A DNA stretch of 64,000 nucleotides from Bidens hawaiensis (lineage: Eukaryota > Streptophyta > Magnoliopsida > Asterales > Asteraceae). The translations under genes were made by a program, and so were the position numbers. Of the stretch, positions 1-12,037 are shown piece after piece; position 1 is the stretch's first letter, and every line of letters starts with the position of its first letter. Below the pieces are notes generated by a model. It did not search any database. It worked only from the letters and a program-made list of their open reading frames with translations, and was not told where the DNA came from. The stretch spans positions 124,001 through 188,000 of the forward strand of contig JAIQDT010001134.1 in the NCBI GenBank assembly GCA_021521415.1. The letters are read 5' to 3'.

Positions 1-29
1 ACGGAGACCGACCAATAGTATCCACCACT

Positions 30-536
30 TTGACGACAGACAAAAGGATCTTCTTCGATGAGGAGGACAAACTAAACATCCAGGATCCTCACCATGACGG
101 TTTGATCATTACTTTATTTATCGCTAACCATTATGTACACAGGATCCTAGTTGACAGTGGGAGCTCGGTCAACATTATCCAGCATGATGTTCTCAAGAAG
201 ATGAACATCCCGGATTCCGAGATCATTCCTAGAACATCAGTGCTATTCAGTTTCAGTGGAGAAACCAAAAAGACATTGGGGGACCTTAACCTTTCAATTT
301 ACATTGAAGGGTTTAACTCATATCAAAAATTTTGTGTTATCGATAACCTTTCTTGTTGCAATGTTATTTTAGGTAGGCCCTGGCTTCATGGAATGAAGGT
401 GGTGGCCTCAACATATCACAAATGCATCAAACTACCTACTCCTTGGGGAGTTGTGAATATAGTTGGTGATCAAGCGGAGGCCAAGAACTATTACTCTTCA
501 TCAATGAAGCCAACAGCCAAACAAACTATAGCATAG
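30..536 (+). pseudogene. Tat retrotransposon aspartic protease region
   Basis: A 168-codon frame contains the retropepsin signature LVDSGSSVNII near residues 40-50, with the catalytic D-S-G triad, and the second conserved block VILGRPWLH near residue 112. In the element this protease would cut the Gag-Pol polyprotein inside the virus-like particle. The domain itself is not interrupted, but the frame ends at 536 with a stop and the sequence beyond is shifted, so it is cut off from the RT. The ATG at 30 is only the first in the window; the true polyprotein start lies upstream. Family assignment is firm, function is presumed lost. Confidence 0.75.
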
Positions 537-1598
537 CAACCACAACAACATCCTAGGGTTGTGCTGGAAGCTCGGGAGAAAGACCTTAAAAAGTATCATT
601 GGACCCTGAGGATCCATAGGTAAAGGAGTTCCTAGGATCCAGTATCCCCAGCAAGATTGAGGAGGACTTGGTATACTTCTTAGGGCGAAGAAAATCTACT
701 TTTGCCTTTAAACATTCGGACATGACAGGTATTTCAAAAAAGGTAATCACTCATAAATTAGGCCTTGATTTATCTGTTAAACCAGTCCATTAGAAGCGAA
801 GAAAATTCGCTCCTGAAAGGAACAAGATCATACAAGAAGAAGTTGAAAACCTTCTTAAGGCTGGTAAGATCAGAGAGGTTTAGTATCCTCGATGGCTAGC
901 TAATGTGGTCGTTGTTTCAAAAAAGAATTGAAAGTGGAGGGTGTGTGTCGATTTTACCGATTTAAATAAGGCATGCCCCAAGGATCCTTTCCCATTATCA
1001 CATATAGGTTCCATGATGGATGCAACGGCAGGACATGAAATGCTTCCTCTGGATTTCAACAAATTCATATGGAACCATCTGTTCAAGAGGATACAGCATT
1101 TATGACTCCTACCGGCATATACTGTTATACTGCTATGCCGTTTGGACTAAGAAATGCAGGGGCAACATACCAAAGACTAGTCAACATGATGTTCAAGGAT
1201 CACTTGGAAAAGACTATGGAAGTATACATAGACAATATGGTGGTATAGTCGAAGAAATCTGAGGATCACCTTAGAGACCTCGAGGAAGCATTCAATATCC
1301 TCGACGAATATAACATGAAATTTAATCCGTCAAAATGCCACTTTAGTGTTAAGGCTGGAAAATTCCTAGGATATATGGTAACTAAAAGAGGAATTGAAGC
1401 AAGCTCCGAGCAGATTGAGCCATCCTCAATTTGAAGTCTCCTGCAAATGCAAAGGATGTCCAAAGGATCATAGGAAGAATAGCCGCTCTCAATAGGTTCA
1501 TCTCAAGATCCTCCGAGAAGTGCAAAGACTTCTATGACATCCTTAGGAAGAATAAGAAGTTGGAGTGGACGGAAAAGCATTAGGCTGCGCTTACAGCC
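537..1598 (+). pseudogene. Tat reverse transcriptase, broken
   Basis: No long frame survives, but plus-strand translation in pieces gives an RT: the finger/palm block around 870-1080 (VCVDFTDLNKACPKDPFPL) and the active-site region around 1220-1250, where the usual YxDD box reads YIDN followed by a stop. The thumb/connection part follows (MKFNPSKCHFSV, FLGYMVTKRGIEA) at about 1315-1400. Multiple in-frame stops (for example around 883, 930, 1248, 1581) and at least one frame change show that it is dead. The altered active-site residue alone would abolish polymerisation. Confidence 0.7.
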
Positions 1599-2693
1599 TT
1601 GAAGGATTACTTATCCTCAGCTCCAGCTCTAATGAATCCCGTGGATGGAGAATCCTTATATCTATATCTTGTTGTCTCAGGAAATGCAATAAGTGCCTTC
1701 TTGGTAAAGGATCATGATGGTGAACAACATCCCATTTACTATGTAAGTAAAAGTCTTCTAGATGTAGAAGCCAGGTATTATCATTTAGAAAAGTTAATTA
1801 TTGCACTCATTATGGCTTCTACTAAATTGAGACATTATTTTGAAACTCATCCTATTATTTTGAGAACTAATTATCCTGTGAAGAATGTTCTTAGAAAACA
1901 AAAGTTATCAGGTAGAATGGCCAAGTGGGCTGTAAAATTAAGTGCATATGATATCCAATACGAGCCAAGAACAGCAATCAAGTCTCAAGCACTAGAGGAC
2001 TTTGTGGCTGATTTCACTAGTGACCTACAAAAAGAAGCTGACTTGGAGGTCCAACAACTAGAAAAGACTAACGATCCTTGGATACTCTTCATTGATGGCG
2101 CTTCTAATGTAACGGGAACAGGATTGGGGATCCTACTGAAATCGCCACAGGGGGATATATTACCCCAGTCTATAGCCTGTGAGTTTCAAGCAACGAACAA
2201 CGAAGTAGAATATGAGGCTTTGATCGCAGGTTTGCAATTAGCTAAGTGCATGAGGATTAGGTATCTTCAAGTACATATAGATTCATTATTAATTGTTGAA
2301 CACTTTTATGGATCATATGCTGTTAAAGGAGAAAAACTAATCAAATACCAAGATGTTGTGAAGGAATTAGCAAAATCCTTCGATTTATTTAGCATTGTAC
2401 AGGTACCAAGAGAAGAGAATGCCAAGGCAGATGCTTTGGAAAATTTGGCTTCTTCTCTGAAAATTCCAGAAGACACGAAGATCCCAATCATTCATGTTCT
2501 CTCACCAGCAATAGGAGAACAAGAAGTGGGGGAGATAACGAATGACAAAAAAATTGTACTTTGGGTCCATTATCCTCGAATAATCAAGAATCATGGATCC
2601 TTTCGATCAAGAAGTATATTCAAACAGGAGAGATTCCAACCACTGAGAATCCCAAATCCTTCAAACTCAAGGTATCACAATACATTTTATTAG
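1599..2693 (+). pseudogene. Tat RNase H plus archaeal-like second RNase H
   Basis: A 364-codon frame starts inside the RT connection. Residues about 1-140 are the Gypsy RNase H (HPIYYVSKSL, YHLEKLIIALIMA); residues about 160-290 are a second RNase H beginning WILFIDGASN and continuing with NNEVEYEALIAGL, HIDSLLIV and REENAKADALENLA. The acidic residues D, E and D of the second domain are visible. Plant Tat elements acquired this archaeal-type RNase H in addition to the original one. The frame then shifts before the integrase: its last 40 codons are out-of-frame readthrough. Start ATG at 1599 is not biological; this is the middle of a polyprotein. Confidence 0.75.
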
Positions 2694-3288
2694 ATGAAAT
2701 ACTATACAGAAAATCTCTTGCAGGTCCATACTTGAGTTGCATTGAGGATCCTGACGAGGTTATCAACAACAATCTAAATAAGAAACTAGGATCCAAGAAG
2801 GGAAAGTGGGCTGAAGAGCTACCTTATGTTCTTTGGGCCAACGGGACAACACCCAAGAATGCAACAGGTCAAACACCCTTCTTATTGGTCTTTGGCTTAG
2901 AGGCAGTAATTCCTACAGAAATGGTGGTTCCTACAGCAAGAACAAGCATCCGTGATCCTGAAGCCAATGAAGAAATCCTTCTTGAAGACTTGGATACTAT
3001 AGAAGAACTCAGAAAACTAGCCAAGATCAGAATGGCAGCTTATCAACAAAGGGTAGTTGGGGCATACAATAAGAATATAAGAATCAAAAGATTTCAAGAA
3101 GGAGATTTAGTTTTGAGGAAAGCCTCCAAAATACCACCAATCCGACTGATGGAAAGTTAGCACCCAAGTGGGAAGGACCTTATCAGATCGAGTCGGAAGC
3201 AGGAAAGGGGAATATCATTTGCTCACAATGGAAGGCAGCAAATTATCAAGAGCATGGAATGCTATCCACCTCAAGAAATATTTTTTCT
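2561..3288 (+). pseudogene. Tat integrase remnant lacking its catalytic core
   Basis: The frame reads from a pre-integrase segment (LLDEILYRKSLAGPYLSC, up to about 2745) directly into the late integrase segment (LNKKLGSKKGKWAEELPYVLWA...). The zinc-binding HHCC module and most of the DDE catalytic core expected between these are missing, so an internal deletion of several hundred bases took place near 2750-2770. After the stop at about 3160 the C-terminal part continues in another frame (KLAPKWEGPYQI...) to about 3288. Such a protein could not integrate DNA. A second, inverted fragment of the same integrase lies at 7050-7268. Confidence 0.7.
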
Positions 3289-3423
3289 GATCAGGATCCA
3301 GTATCCTGAGAAGATATATTATCCTTAAAAAATCAAGGATCCCCAAAATTGGTAATATCTATCTGACTACTTATCCTTTTCAATTTCTTAGTATTAATTT
3401 AAGGATAATACATTCTTAACATT

Positions 3424-6132
3424 TTATCTGTGACACTCATCAATTTCAGGTTAACTCCGTTAACTCAAACTCCGTCAATTCAAACTTAAGATCACTTGAT
3501 CTAGAACGCACATCTCATTACATTTAAAATAAGGTTTTAAATGACGCTTAACAATTACAACATGTGTAGTCTTTCGGGAATTGCACCGAAACGCAAACGA
3601 ATTGACGCAAACCATTGGTGAATAAACGAAAAACATCAAAATAATAATTATGTGATAATTATATGTTAGACTTATGTGTTATGTGATAACATTGTATGGA
3701 ACGTTAACTCAATATGAAAACTAGTTAAAATAATCTAGAAAAGTACAAATTAGAAGTTGACGGACCTTGATGTAACATATTATTATTAATAATATTAAAA
3801 ACCCTAACCCTCTCTTTCCCTCTCTCAAAACCGACGGAAGCCCCCCCCCCCCCCCTTCTCCCTTGCTATCGGCAGCCCACACACACCACCATATCACCTC
3901 TTTTTGATCTTGTTTTTCACAATTGAAGCATCCTACACCCGTTTCTAGTCATCTCTCACCTTCCTCTTGCTTGTTTTTGTGCTTTTGAAGGTTTAATTCT
4001 AAACCCTAGATTCGAAAGTTTTATATATGGTGCTTATATGCTTTGTTTTGATTAGTTGATGTTTAATTATGTATTGATTGTTGATTTGATAACTAGAATT
4101 GATGTTATTGCATGTTAATCGCTTGTTTCTTTGATTTTGAGATCAAGTGAAACCCTAATCATGTATGTATTGTGTAATTGATGTGCATGGATAGTGATTA
4201 TGGTGTCTAGAATGTCATATGAACGGATTGTGGTCTATAGATGGTTAATATGTTGAGTTTGGATGCAAACTGTTTCTGGACAGATTGTGTTGCTGATGTT
4301 CAATTGACTGTAACAGGGTGTGAATTTAAGAATTGGTCGAGATTGTTAATACTACAGTGTACTAGGTTGAGTCTAGTTTCTAAAGAATATAAATTTGCAA
4401 TTTTTGGACGTGTAAAAGTTAACTTTTATGATTTTACAAAAACATTACGTTGTGCAAATCTGAATTGTGAGACCTGCTGTTAGGTTGTTTTGTAAATATT
4501 ATATCTCATGAACTACAAGACCAAATGGGTTGTTTCCACTTCTGGAAGTTAACTTGTTGAGTTAAGAACCTAACCCAATTGGTCTTGCATTAGTTGGATT
4601 TTTCATTTAACAGGAATTTCAAATAACATTCTGTTGCGCATGAATTTGATTGTTGTGAGTTTGCTGTAATGTTTTGATCATTGTGAGAAATCTATGTGGA
4701 ATAAAAATATAATAAAATATGTTCTGGAAACCTAACACATGTGTGCTTTTGTGATGATTTTTGGTAAATTAATTGAGATATTATGATCTGTTGAATAGGG
4801 TAGTCTTTCAAGTAGAATTCTGTCGTGATGAAACTAGTTGCTGAACTTTGTGAAAATACATGAAACGTGCTGTTACTAGATGATTGTTATGTTCTGACCA
4901 AATTGCCCTTGCGGGGAATATTTGCTAAATATGTACACCATTAACACTTGACACGTAAATAGTTGTTCACACACGTAACGTATCACAAATGTGCATAGGT
5001 GTTATGTGCCGAGTCACAAACGAAACACGAAATGTATTTTGTGCATAGGTATTATGTGTTGTCTAGAGACTCGATAATAGTTCCGACTCTTAGAAAATCT
5101 CCTTGTTGTTATAGAACGCTAGTGAGAGTTTTCTGCGACGCGCATCACTTGGGTGACTTGTTTTTGGGAATTCTTCGCAAACAGTGAGTTTCACTTTCCC
5201 CTTTTAAACGAAACAAACGAAACACGAAACGTATTTTGTGCATAGGTATTATGTGCCGAGTCTAGAGACTCGATAATAGTTCCGACTCTTAGAAAATCTC
5301 CTTGTTGTTATAGAACGCTAGTGAGAGTTTTCTGCGACGCGCATCACTTGGGTGACTTGTTTTTGGGAATTCTTCGCAAACAGTGAGTTTCACTTTCCCC
5401 TTTTAAACTCTTTAAACGCTTTTCACTTGGGGGAGATAACATACTCCGAAATGCTTTGAGATTTTGTTATGAAATTATATATCCCTTGTAAAGGCTAAGT
5501 GGCAACGAAATAATTGAAGTCCTTCACACATCGAACCGTTTAGTATTGTAAAATAGCGACTCATTGTTGAGTAGTACTACTGGGTTTGACAAACCCCACC
5601 CAACGCTAAGCTCGACTGGAGGTCGAGTGGGTGTAATCTTGGCTAAACACATTACCTTGGTCGGGATAGACCTGGTGGCAAGGCACATGATAAAAAGTCA
5701 GCTTCGGTGTCGAACACTTAGTAATACTTGTTGTATAGGCTAGCTACCTATCGATATATAATTGATTTAACACTATCTGGTAAACGCAAAACGCAAAACG
5801 CTAAACGCTTTATCTTACATAAACTTGTGAACTCACCAACCTCATGTTGACACTTTTAGTATGTTATTCTCAGGTAGCCGAGGCGGGCGCGCGATATAGG
5901 AGCATGCATTGTTTTGAACACTATTGATTATGCAAACTTGTTTTAAACTGTTACTATGCGGGTTTTTTTGTCGTCCTGCGTGGCGCAACACTTGGTTTAT
6001 GTTTTTACGCTTCCGCACTTATTTTCACTTAATGTTTTTATGGTTTGATTATAACTAATGATTCCGATATTGTTAGTTCACACCCTCTGACGGTAAAACT
6101 CCGTTAGTGGATTTTGAGGGTGTGACATTATC
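3424..6132 (+). repeat. Solo LTR of family E2 with TTATC target duplication
   Basis: The LTR itself is 3429-6127. It starts TGTGACACTC and ends GGGTGTGACA, and is flanked on both sides by the 5-bp direct repeat TTATC (3424-3428 and 6128-6132), the normal footprint of Gypsy integration. No internal sequence follows, so it is a solo LTR from recombination between the two LTRs of a once complete element. It matches the LTRs at 12038-14557 and 20394-22890 but is longer because of an internal 197-bp tandem duplication. It contains a poly-C run near 3840-3855 and small ORFs shared by all copies that are not genes. Confidence 0.9.
5021..5407 (+). repeat. 197-bp tandem duplication inside the solo LTR
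   Basis: The unit starting cgaaacacgaaa at 5021 is repeated from 5218 with few differences and ends near 5407 just before the shared sequence resumes. The other two E2 LTRs carry only one copy of this segment (about 13628 and 21979). The duplication therefore arose in this LTR after the copies separated, or was lost from the others. Confidence 0.85.
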
Positions 6133-6383
6133 TTTTCCAGGTTTTGAGTAACGATGCAGGATACTAATAAGATGTGTAATAACCAAGAGGTTGGCCGCCT
6201 CTCCTTTACATTCAAGGTACTATACTATTCCTATTGGCCTAGCCCACATTTGGATATGACCCCCGATGGTCATGTCCTCTGAGGTTTAAAGGTTTTCACC
6301 TTTCTTATAAATAGAGTTTCTACACTCTCGCCTGGAGCGCACGTTATCCAACGTATAGTCCGGGGTAGCGGGACTAGTACCAA

Positions 6384-7060
6384 CTTCTGTATCCTTCATC
6401 GCCCACCTAAGCTGCAACTTCACCCTCAGCAACACCTTCTCCCTTACCAACTTCAGCCACCTCCTTGACACCACTAGTCCCAGCCTCAGTGTTTTCAGCC
6501 ATCTCCTCATCGTCCTCGCCACCAAGAGCATCAAGGGCAGTCTTCCACTTTTCCACGTCCCAGGTCGTCTTATCAAAAGCAGGATCATCGGCCTCCTTCT
6601 CCATCTTGATCCGTGCTTGGAATGCTGACCTGGCAGCTCACACCTTGGCTACATCCGTAGCCTGCTCCACTGCCTCTTGACGTTGGGCTTCTGCTAAGGA
6701 TAGCTGATCCTCCAACTATTTTTTCTCTTTGGAGAGCTAGATCATGGCCTTGTCCTTGGCAACCACGACTTTCCCTAACCCCGACAGCTTATCGCTCATC
6801 TGGCCGATGGTATTTCATAGTGCTCTTTGAACGCACTCATATCCTATATACAACAAACCAATCAAGATCAGAAGGATATTGGATCCTATAACTCAAAGTA
6901 TCAGGATACAGGATACTTACAGAGAGGACAATGTCATAATGGGTCTCGGGATCAGAGGACATCTTTCTTTTGGAAGTCGCGGACGTAGCCCTGGTTGTTG
7001 CAGTCTTGGGCTCGGAACTAGTGGCTGCTTTTGAAGATTCTTTCTTGATTTCTTCATTGG
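6384..7060 (-). pseudogene. Second, partial copy of the Tat antisense ORF
   Basis: This stretch repeats 8411-9080 almost base for base in direct orientation. On the minus strand it encodes the C-terminal exon (about 6840 down to 6390; acidic, alanine-rich, predicted coiled coil) and the preceding exon ending DPETHYDIVLS at a GTAAGT donor. It is cut at about 7050, where an inverted integrase fragment is fused to it, giving a chimeric minus-strand frame (6837-7268). In-frame stops also occur in the coiled-coil part (LSKEKK followed by a stop). No independent function is likely. Confidence 0.6.
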
Positions 7061-7268
7061 CTTCAGGATCACGGATGCTCGTTCTTGCTGTAGGAACCAC
7101 CATTTCTTTAGGAATTACTGCCTCTAAGCCAAACACCAATGAGAAGGGTGTTTGACCTGTTGCATTCTTGGGTGTTGTCCCGTCGGCCCAAAGAACATAA
7201 GGTAGCTCTTCGGCCCACTTTCCCTTCTTGGATCCTAGTTTCTTCTTTAGATTGTTGATGATGACCAT
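7050..7268 (-). pseudogene. Inverted integrase fragment fused to the antisense ORF
   Basis: Minus-strand translation gives about 72 residues (NNLKKKLGSKKGKWAEELPY and onward to DPEANEEI) that match the plus-strand Tat integrase at about 2763-2975. The fragment is in opposite orientation to pol and joined in frame to the KKESSKAATS part of the antisense ORF. This looks like a template switch or inverted filler insertion, not a selected fusion. Confidence 0.75.
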
Positions 7269-7446
7269 AATAGAGTTTCTACCCTCTCGCCTTCAGCGCA
7301 CGTTATCCAACGTATAGTCCGGGGCAGCGGGACCAGTACACGCTTAGTGACTGACAGTTTCGTTGTTTTCGGCTATACGGAGGATTCTACGAATTATGGT
7401 AGACGTACCATACCACCGGTTTATAACGTTTTCACATTATCTTCGT

Positions 7447-7672
7447 TTGGGCTAAATCCCGGTTTGGGCGAGTCTCCAGTTAACATTCGTATTTGGGCTT
7501 TTCCCCAGTTTTGGGCTTGTCCCCGGTATTTGGGCTTGTCCCTAGTTTCGGGCTTGTCCCCAGATTACGCGGGCTTGTCCCCATATTACACGGGCTTGTC
7601 TCCAGTTGCACGGGCTTGCCCCAAGTTTACTTTTAGGCTTGTCCCCAGATTAATGGGTTTATTCCCAGTTAA
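7447..7672 (+). repeat. Minisatellite of about 10 gggcttgtcccca units
   Basis: The motif gggcttgtcccca recurs every 19-22 bases (for example near 7510, 7530, 7550, 7571, 7592, 7613) with small variations in the spacer. The plus-strand frame over it (7347-7793) shows a GLSP-type repeat simply because of the unit. Tat elements of the Retand type are known to carry tandem repeats in their 3' untranslated region, and the position here, downstream of pol, agrees. Confidence 0.8.
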
Positions 7673-8410
7673 CACTATAAATTGTATGCAACAGATTTTC
7701 TATGTTCACCATGAAGACAAAGTTCTATGGATACAATATCCTAAGGTTATTTCTTCAAGGATCATTGAAGGTTCAATACTTATGGTAACTTAAGTCTACC
7801 TAGACCTTCTGGTATGGTCTCTATTAATGAATTTATATTGTCTTAGTTTCAATAATTTTAAATGTTTTAATTTAAAAGGCTTATTTCTTTAAGGGTATTC
7901 TGTAAAAGCTTTTGTCAATTTTTAAGGATACTTTATCCTAGAGTTTGTTCTGTAAGAATATTCTATCCTATATAATTTTCATAAGGATCTTTTATCCTTA
8001 AATCTTTTACTCAAGATTATTTTTTAAAACTATCAATAATGCTAAAGTTTATCAAACAAAATTTTAAAATAAATAACAAGCAAATAGTTAAAAGTTTTAT
8101 GTTATTAAAGCATAAGTCACCAGGACTTATCCAAAATTCTTAACCCATACTTCACCATGCAAAAGATGGACAATCCATCCGGGTTAAGTGAGCGCTACTA
8201 ACTATTCATGAGTGCAGGAAAATTAAAAACAGGGGCATCAAAGGCTTCATCCCCACAAAGAGAGAATCCATCCACCTTTGTTACCCTCGCAAATTGTCTT
8301 AACGATCATGGATCATTTATCCTAGCTACTACTATCTATTACAAACCAAAGTTGTTGTTCATAAAAACACCAACACAAAATTAATAAAAAAAAAAAAGTC
8401 GGCTCGGGCC
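7673..8410. other. Tat 3' region, AT-rich, no gene seen
   Basis: Between the minisatellite and the antisense ORF there is AT-rich sequence with scattered aaggat/ttatcct motifs typical of this element. Small frames exist but none has a recognisable product. It could be untranslated 3' sequence or part of a degraded Tat LTR; I could not find a second copy in the window to prove either. Confidence 0.4.
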
Positions 8411-9960
8411 TTGTCTTCTGTATCCTTCATCGCCCACCTAAGCTGCATCTTCACCCTCAGCAGCACTTTCTCCCTTACCAACTTCAGCCACCTCCTTGAC
8501 ACCACTAGTCCCAGCCTCAGTGTTTTCAGCCATCTCCTCATCGTCCTCGCCACCAAGAGCATCAAGGGCAGTCTTCCACTTTTCCACGTCCCAGGCCGTC
8601 TTATCAAAAGCAGGATCATCGGCCTCCTTCTCCATCTTGATCCGTGCTTGGAATGCTGACCTGGCAGCTCACACCTTGGCTACATCCGTAGCCTGCTCCA
8701 CTGCCTCTTGACGTTGGGCTTCTGCTAAGGATAGCTGATCCTCCAACTATTTTTTCTCTTTGGAGAGCTAGATCATGGCCTTGTCCTTGGCAACCACGAC
8801 TTTCCCTAACCCCGACAGCTTATCGCTCATCTGGCCGATGGTATTTTCATAGTGCTCTTTGAACGCACTCATAGCCTATATACAACAAACCAATCAAGAT
8901 CAGAAGGATATTGGATCCTACAACTAAAAGTATCAGGATACAGGATACTTACAGAGAGGACAATGTCATAATGGGTCTCGGGATCAGAGGACCTCTTTCT
9001 TTTGGAAGTCGCGGACGTAGCCCTGGTTGTTGCAGTCTTGGGCTCGGAACTAGTGGCTGCTTTTGAAGCTTCTTTCTTGATGACAGGAGAGGTGACCATG
9101 CAGTCAATGTCTTCCAGGGAGAACTTGCTGGCTGATTTTTGGAATTTCTTGGCGCCTACAAAAGAAAAATTAACAGATAAGTATTCAAACTAATTTATTT
9201 ATCTTAAAATCATTATAATAAACTTACTTGAAATGCTGGAACCCGAGGAGATTTTGCAGAAAGCTTCAACAAAACGAGCTTGAAAGGTTTTAACCTCGGT
9301 ATCCTGTGCTAGGAACCGTTTTGTTTTCTCTTCTGTGCCAGGTAACTTGCCTAAAGAAGCAAAGTTGTCAACTGCAAACAAAAAGGAAGATTCAGAATTA
9401 AAGTTAAAGCATCAAGGATCCAAGCTATTTCTTAAGGATCCAGGATCCTATCCTTTCTAACCCACTTTGAAGGAAGATCAATCCCTCCTGGTATTGAGTC
9501 ACGTTTTACAAAGAAAAACTGATTCCTCCACAAGGAATCATTTAAGGTGACTTTTAGTATCGGATGAGGTTGTCGAGGCTTGGATTTGAAGATAAATCGG
9601 GCAGGACCGTGGGTAGTAAGGGTGTACAGGTGTGATAACTCCGGAAGACCAAAGTCAATCTCTTACTCCTCGATGATTCTCTCGATAGTGCTCAAACCCC
9701 TCCAAACCATGGGCATAGCCTGCATATAGGAAATGTCGGTGGAATCGAAGAAACTTTGAGTGAAAGGAGGAAAAGGATACTTGTAGCCGATTAGGAACGG
9801 ACTCGCCAGAAAATACACCCAGGCTTTGGAATATACGTAGCAACGGACACTGGATTCATAAAGTCGGAATAGGGTTTTCGGAGGAAACAGCAAACAAAAT
9901 TCGTCGATCTCGGGATCTGTGAGTTTACAAATCTCGGTAGACGGGTGACGCGCAAGAATC
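8411..9960 (-). pseudogene. Tat antisense extra ORF, at least four exons
   Basis: Reading the minus strand from 9960: a first coding block (9893-9470) with LFRLYESSVRCYVYSKAWVY and an end resembling the domain often labelled 'putative gypsy-type transposon' in plants; an acceptor ttgcag before VDNFASLGKLPG (exon about 9375-9227); donor GTAAGT; acceptor ttttgtag before an exon 9158-8960 (KKFQKSASKFSLED to DPETHYDIVLS); donor GTAAGT; acceptor tatag at about 8875; then a last exon rich in A/E/K with coiled-coil look, ending near 8411. It overlaps no pol and lies antisense to it, like gene 23 of Grande. Function unknown. Stops in the last exon (about 8749-8770, 8690) mark it as decayed here. Confidence 0.55.
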
Positions 9961-12037
9961 CGCTTTTCAACTGTTGAAAAACAAACTCTGTAGCGCCCCT
10001 ATTCTAGCCCTCCCCGAGGGAACAGAGAATTTTGAGGTACATTGTGACGCATCGATGCAAGGTCTCGGTTGCGTGTTGATGCAACTCGAGAAGGTTATAG
10101 CCTATGCCTCTCGACAACTACGAATTCATGAGAAGAACTACACGACCCATGACTTGGAACTTGGAGCTGTGGTGTTTGCCCTTAAGATATGGAGGCATTA
10201 CTTGTACAGTACCAAGTTTACCATTTACACCGACCACAAGAGTCTCCAACATATCTACGATCAGAAAGAGCTGAACATGCGACAGCGTCGTTGGGTCGAG
10301 CTGCTTAAGGATTATGATTGTGCCATTAAGTACCACCCTGGCAAGGCCAATGTAGTGGCCGACGCTCTCAGCAGAAAAGAAAACGATAAACCCAGGCGAG
10401 TGCGAGCATTGCAACTTACGATTCACGCCAACTTACCCGATCAGATTCACGATGCGCAACTCGAAGCTTTGAAAGATGATAACCTCCCATCAGAACTCAT
10501 GCGGGGAATGAACAAGCAACTCGAAACCAAATCGGACGGGGTCCGATATTTTGAGAACCGGATCTGGATTCCACGATACGGAGACTTGAGAACTCTATTG
10601 ATGGACGAAGCACACAAGTCCCGATATTCTATCCACCCCGGCTCAGATAAAATGTACCATGACCTGAAGGTACTTTACTGGTGGCCAAACATGAAAGCCG
10701 ACATTGCCACCTACGTGAGCAAATGCTTGACTTGTGCAAGAGTCAAAATAGAATATCAGAAACCATCTGGTCTGCTATAACAACCGGAACTTCCAACGTG
10801 GAAATGGGAACACATTTCATTGGATTTTATCACGGGATTACCCAAAACATCGACGGGATGTGATACCATCTGGGTGATCGTTAACCGATTGACTAAGTCT
10901 GCACACTTCTTAGCAATTAAGGAATCGGATAAAATGGAAAGACTGACTCGCGTCTACATGAAGGAAATAGTGTCTAGACACGGAGAGCCTGTCTCAATTG
11001 TTTCTGATCGAGATTCCCGTTTCACTTCGCACTTTTGGAAGTCACTACAGAGTGCACTAGGCACACGCCTTGATATGAGTACAGCATACCATCCTCAGAC
11101 GTATGGGCAAAGTGAGCGCACTATTCAGACCTTGGAGGACATGTTGCGTGCCTGCGTGTTGGATTTCGGAAAAACTTGGGAACCTCATTTGCTTTTGGTA
11201 GAGTTTTCATATAATAACAGCTACCACGCAAGCATTAAAGCTTTGAAGCGTTGTACAGACGGAATTGTCGATCACCTATCTGCTGGGCAGAGGTGGGTGA
11301 CAGCAAAATCACTGGTCCAGAATAGGTACTCGAAACCTCTGAAAAGATTGTTCAAATTCGAAACCGTATGGCAGCAGCACGAGATCGCCAAAAGAGTTAC
11401 GCCGACAAGCGCCAAAAGAATTTCAAGTGAACGACCAAGTATTACTCAAAGTCTCACCTTGGAAAGGTGTGGTTCGCTTTGGGAAGCGAAACAAACTCAA
11501 CCCACGATATGTTGGTCCTTACCGGATAACTGAGCGCATTGGTTCGGTGGCGTACCGACTGGACTTACCAACAGAACTCAGTGGCGTACACAATGTATTC
11601 CACGTATCCAATTTGAAGAAATGCCTATCCGATGAAACCCAAGCAGTTCCTTTGGACGAATTGCAAGTTGATGAACAGTTACGCTTCATTGAAGAACCAA
11701 TCGAAGTTTTGGATTGGGAAACCAAAACACTCAAGCACATCAAGATTCCAATCGTTAAGGTTCGTTGGAACTCAATACGTGGACCGGAGTTCACGTGGGA
11801 ACGTGAGGATCAAAAGATGAAAAAGTATCCTCACCTTTTTGAATGGCTGACCAAACACCGAAAACCGCGAAACCCGTCGAACCGTCAGAAATCACCGGAG
11901 GTATGAATTAAATTTCGGGACGAAATTTCTTTCTACTAGGGGATGATATGACAAACTGAAAATTTTGTCTACTTTTCAGACACTCATCGCGACATGACTC
12001 AAATTTTCAGGACGAAAATTCTTTAACATGGGAATGA
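9944..12037 (+). pseudogene. Partial internal region of E2: RNase H, integrase, chromodomain tail
   Basis: From 9944 the sequence follows the complete E2 copy at 18285-20393 nearly base for base. It starts in the middle of the RT/RNase H block ([20 protein letters not shown]; frame 9974-10780), continues with integrase (frame 10820-11533, MDFITGLP and the DR-SRF block) and ends with the tail [17 protein letters not shown] (11427-11906), a chromodomain-like C-terminus of Tekay-type chromoviruses. A stop after the zinc-finger part (10778), a 10-base deletion near 11242 and smaller indels disable it. The left end is a sharp breakpoint in Tat sequence with shared bases gggtgac; there is no LTR on the left. 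Confidence 0.85.

Larger units (their letters stand above)
1..9943 (+). mobile_element. Tat-lineage Ty3/Gypsy element, decayed, interrupted by a solo LTR
   Basis: Plus-strand pol remnants run in Gypsy order: protease (30-536), reverse transcriptase (about 600-1560), RNase H plus a second RNase H (1599-2500), integrase (2561-3288). The second RNase H domain right after the first is the hallmark of the plant Tat group. The 3' part continues after the solo LTR at 3429-6127 and carries an extra ORF on the minus strand, as several Tat elements do. The left end lies outside the window and I found no LTR of its own. Frequent aggatcc-type motifs give this element a recognisable texture. It is clearly old: stops, frameshifts and deletions throughout. 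Confidence 0.8.

Noticed and set aside
4241..4483. ORF of about 75-80 codons, recurring in all three E2 LTRs (also 12853-13077 and 21206-21430)
   Set aside because: Shared because the LTRs descend from one sequence; ends differ by frameshift and no domain is visible. No sign of selection on the protein.
7347..7793. 148-codon ORF with GLSP repeats
   Set aside because: The repeat comes from the gggcttgtcccca minisatellite; no start context or domain.
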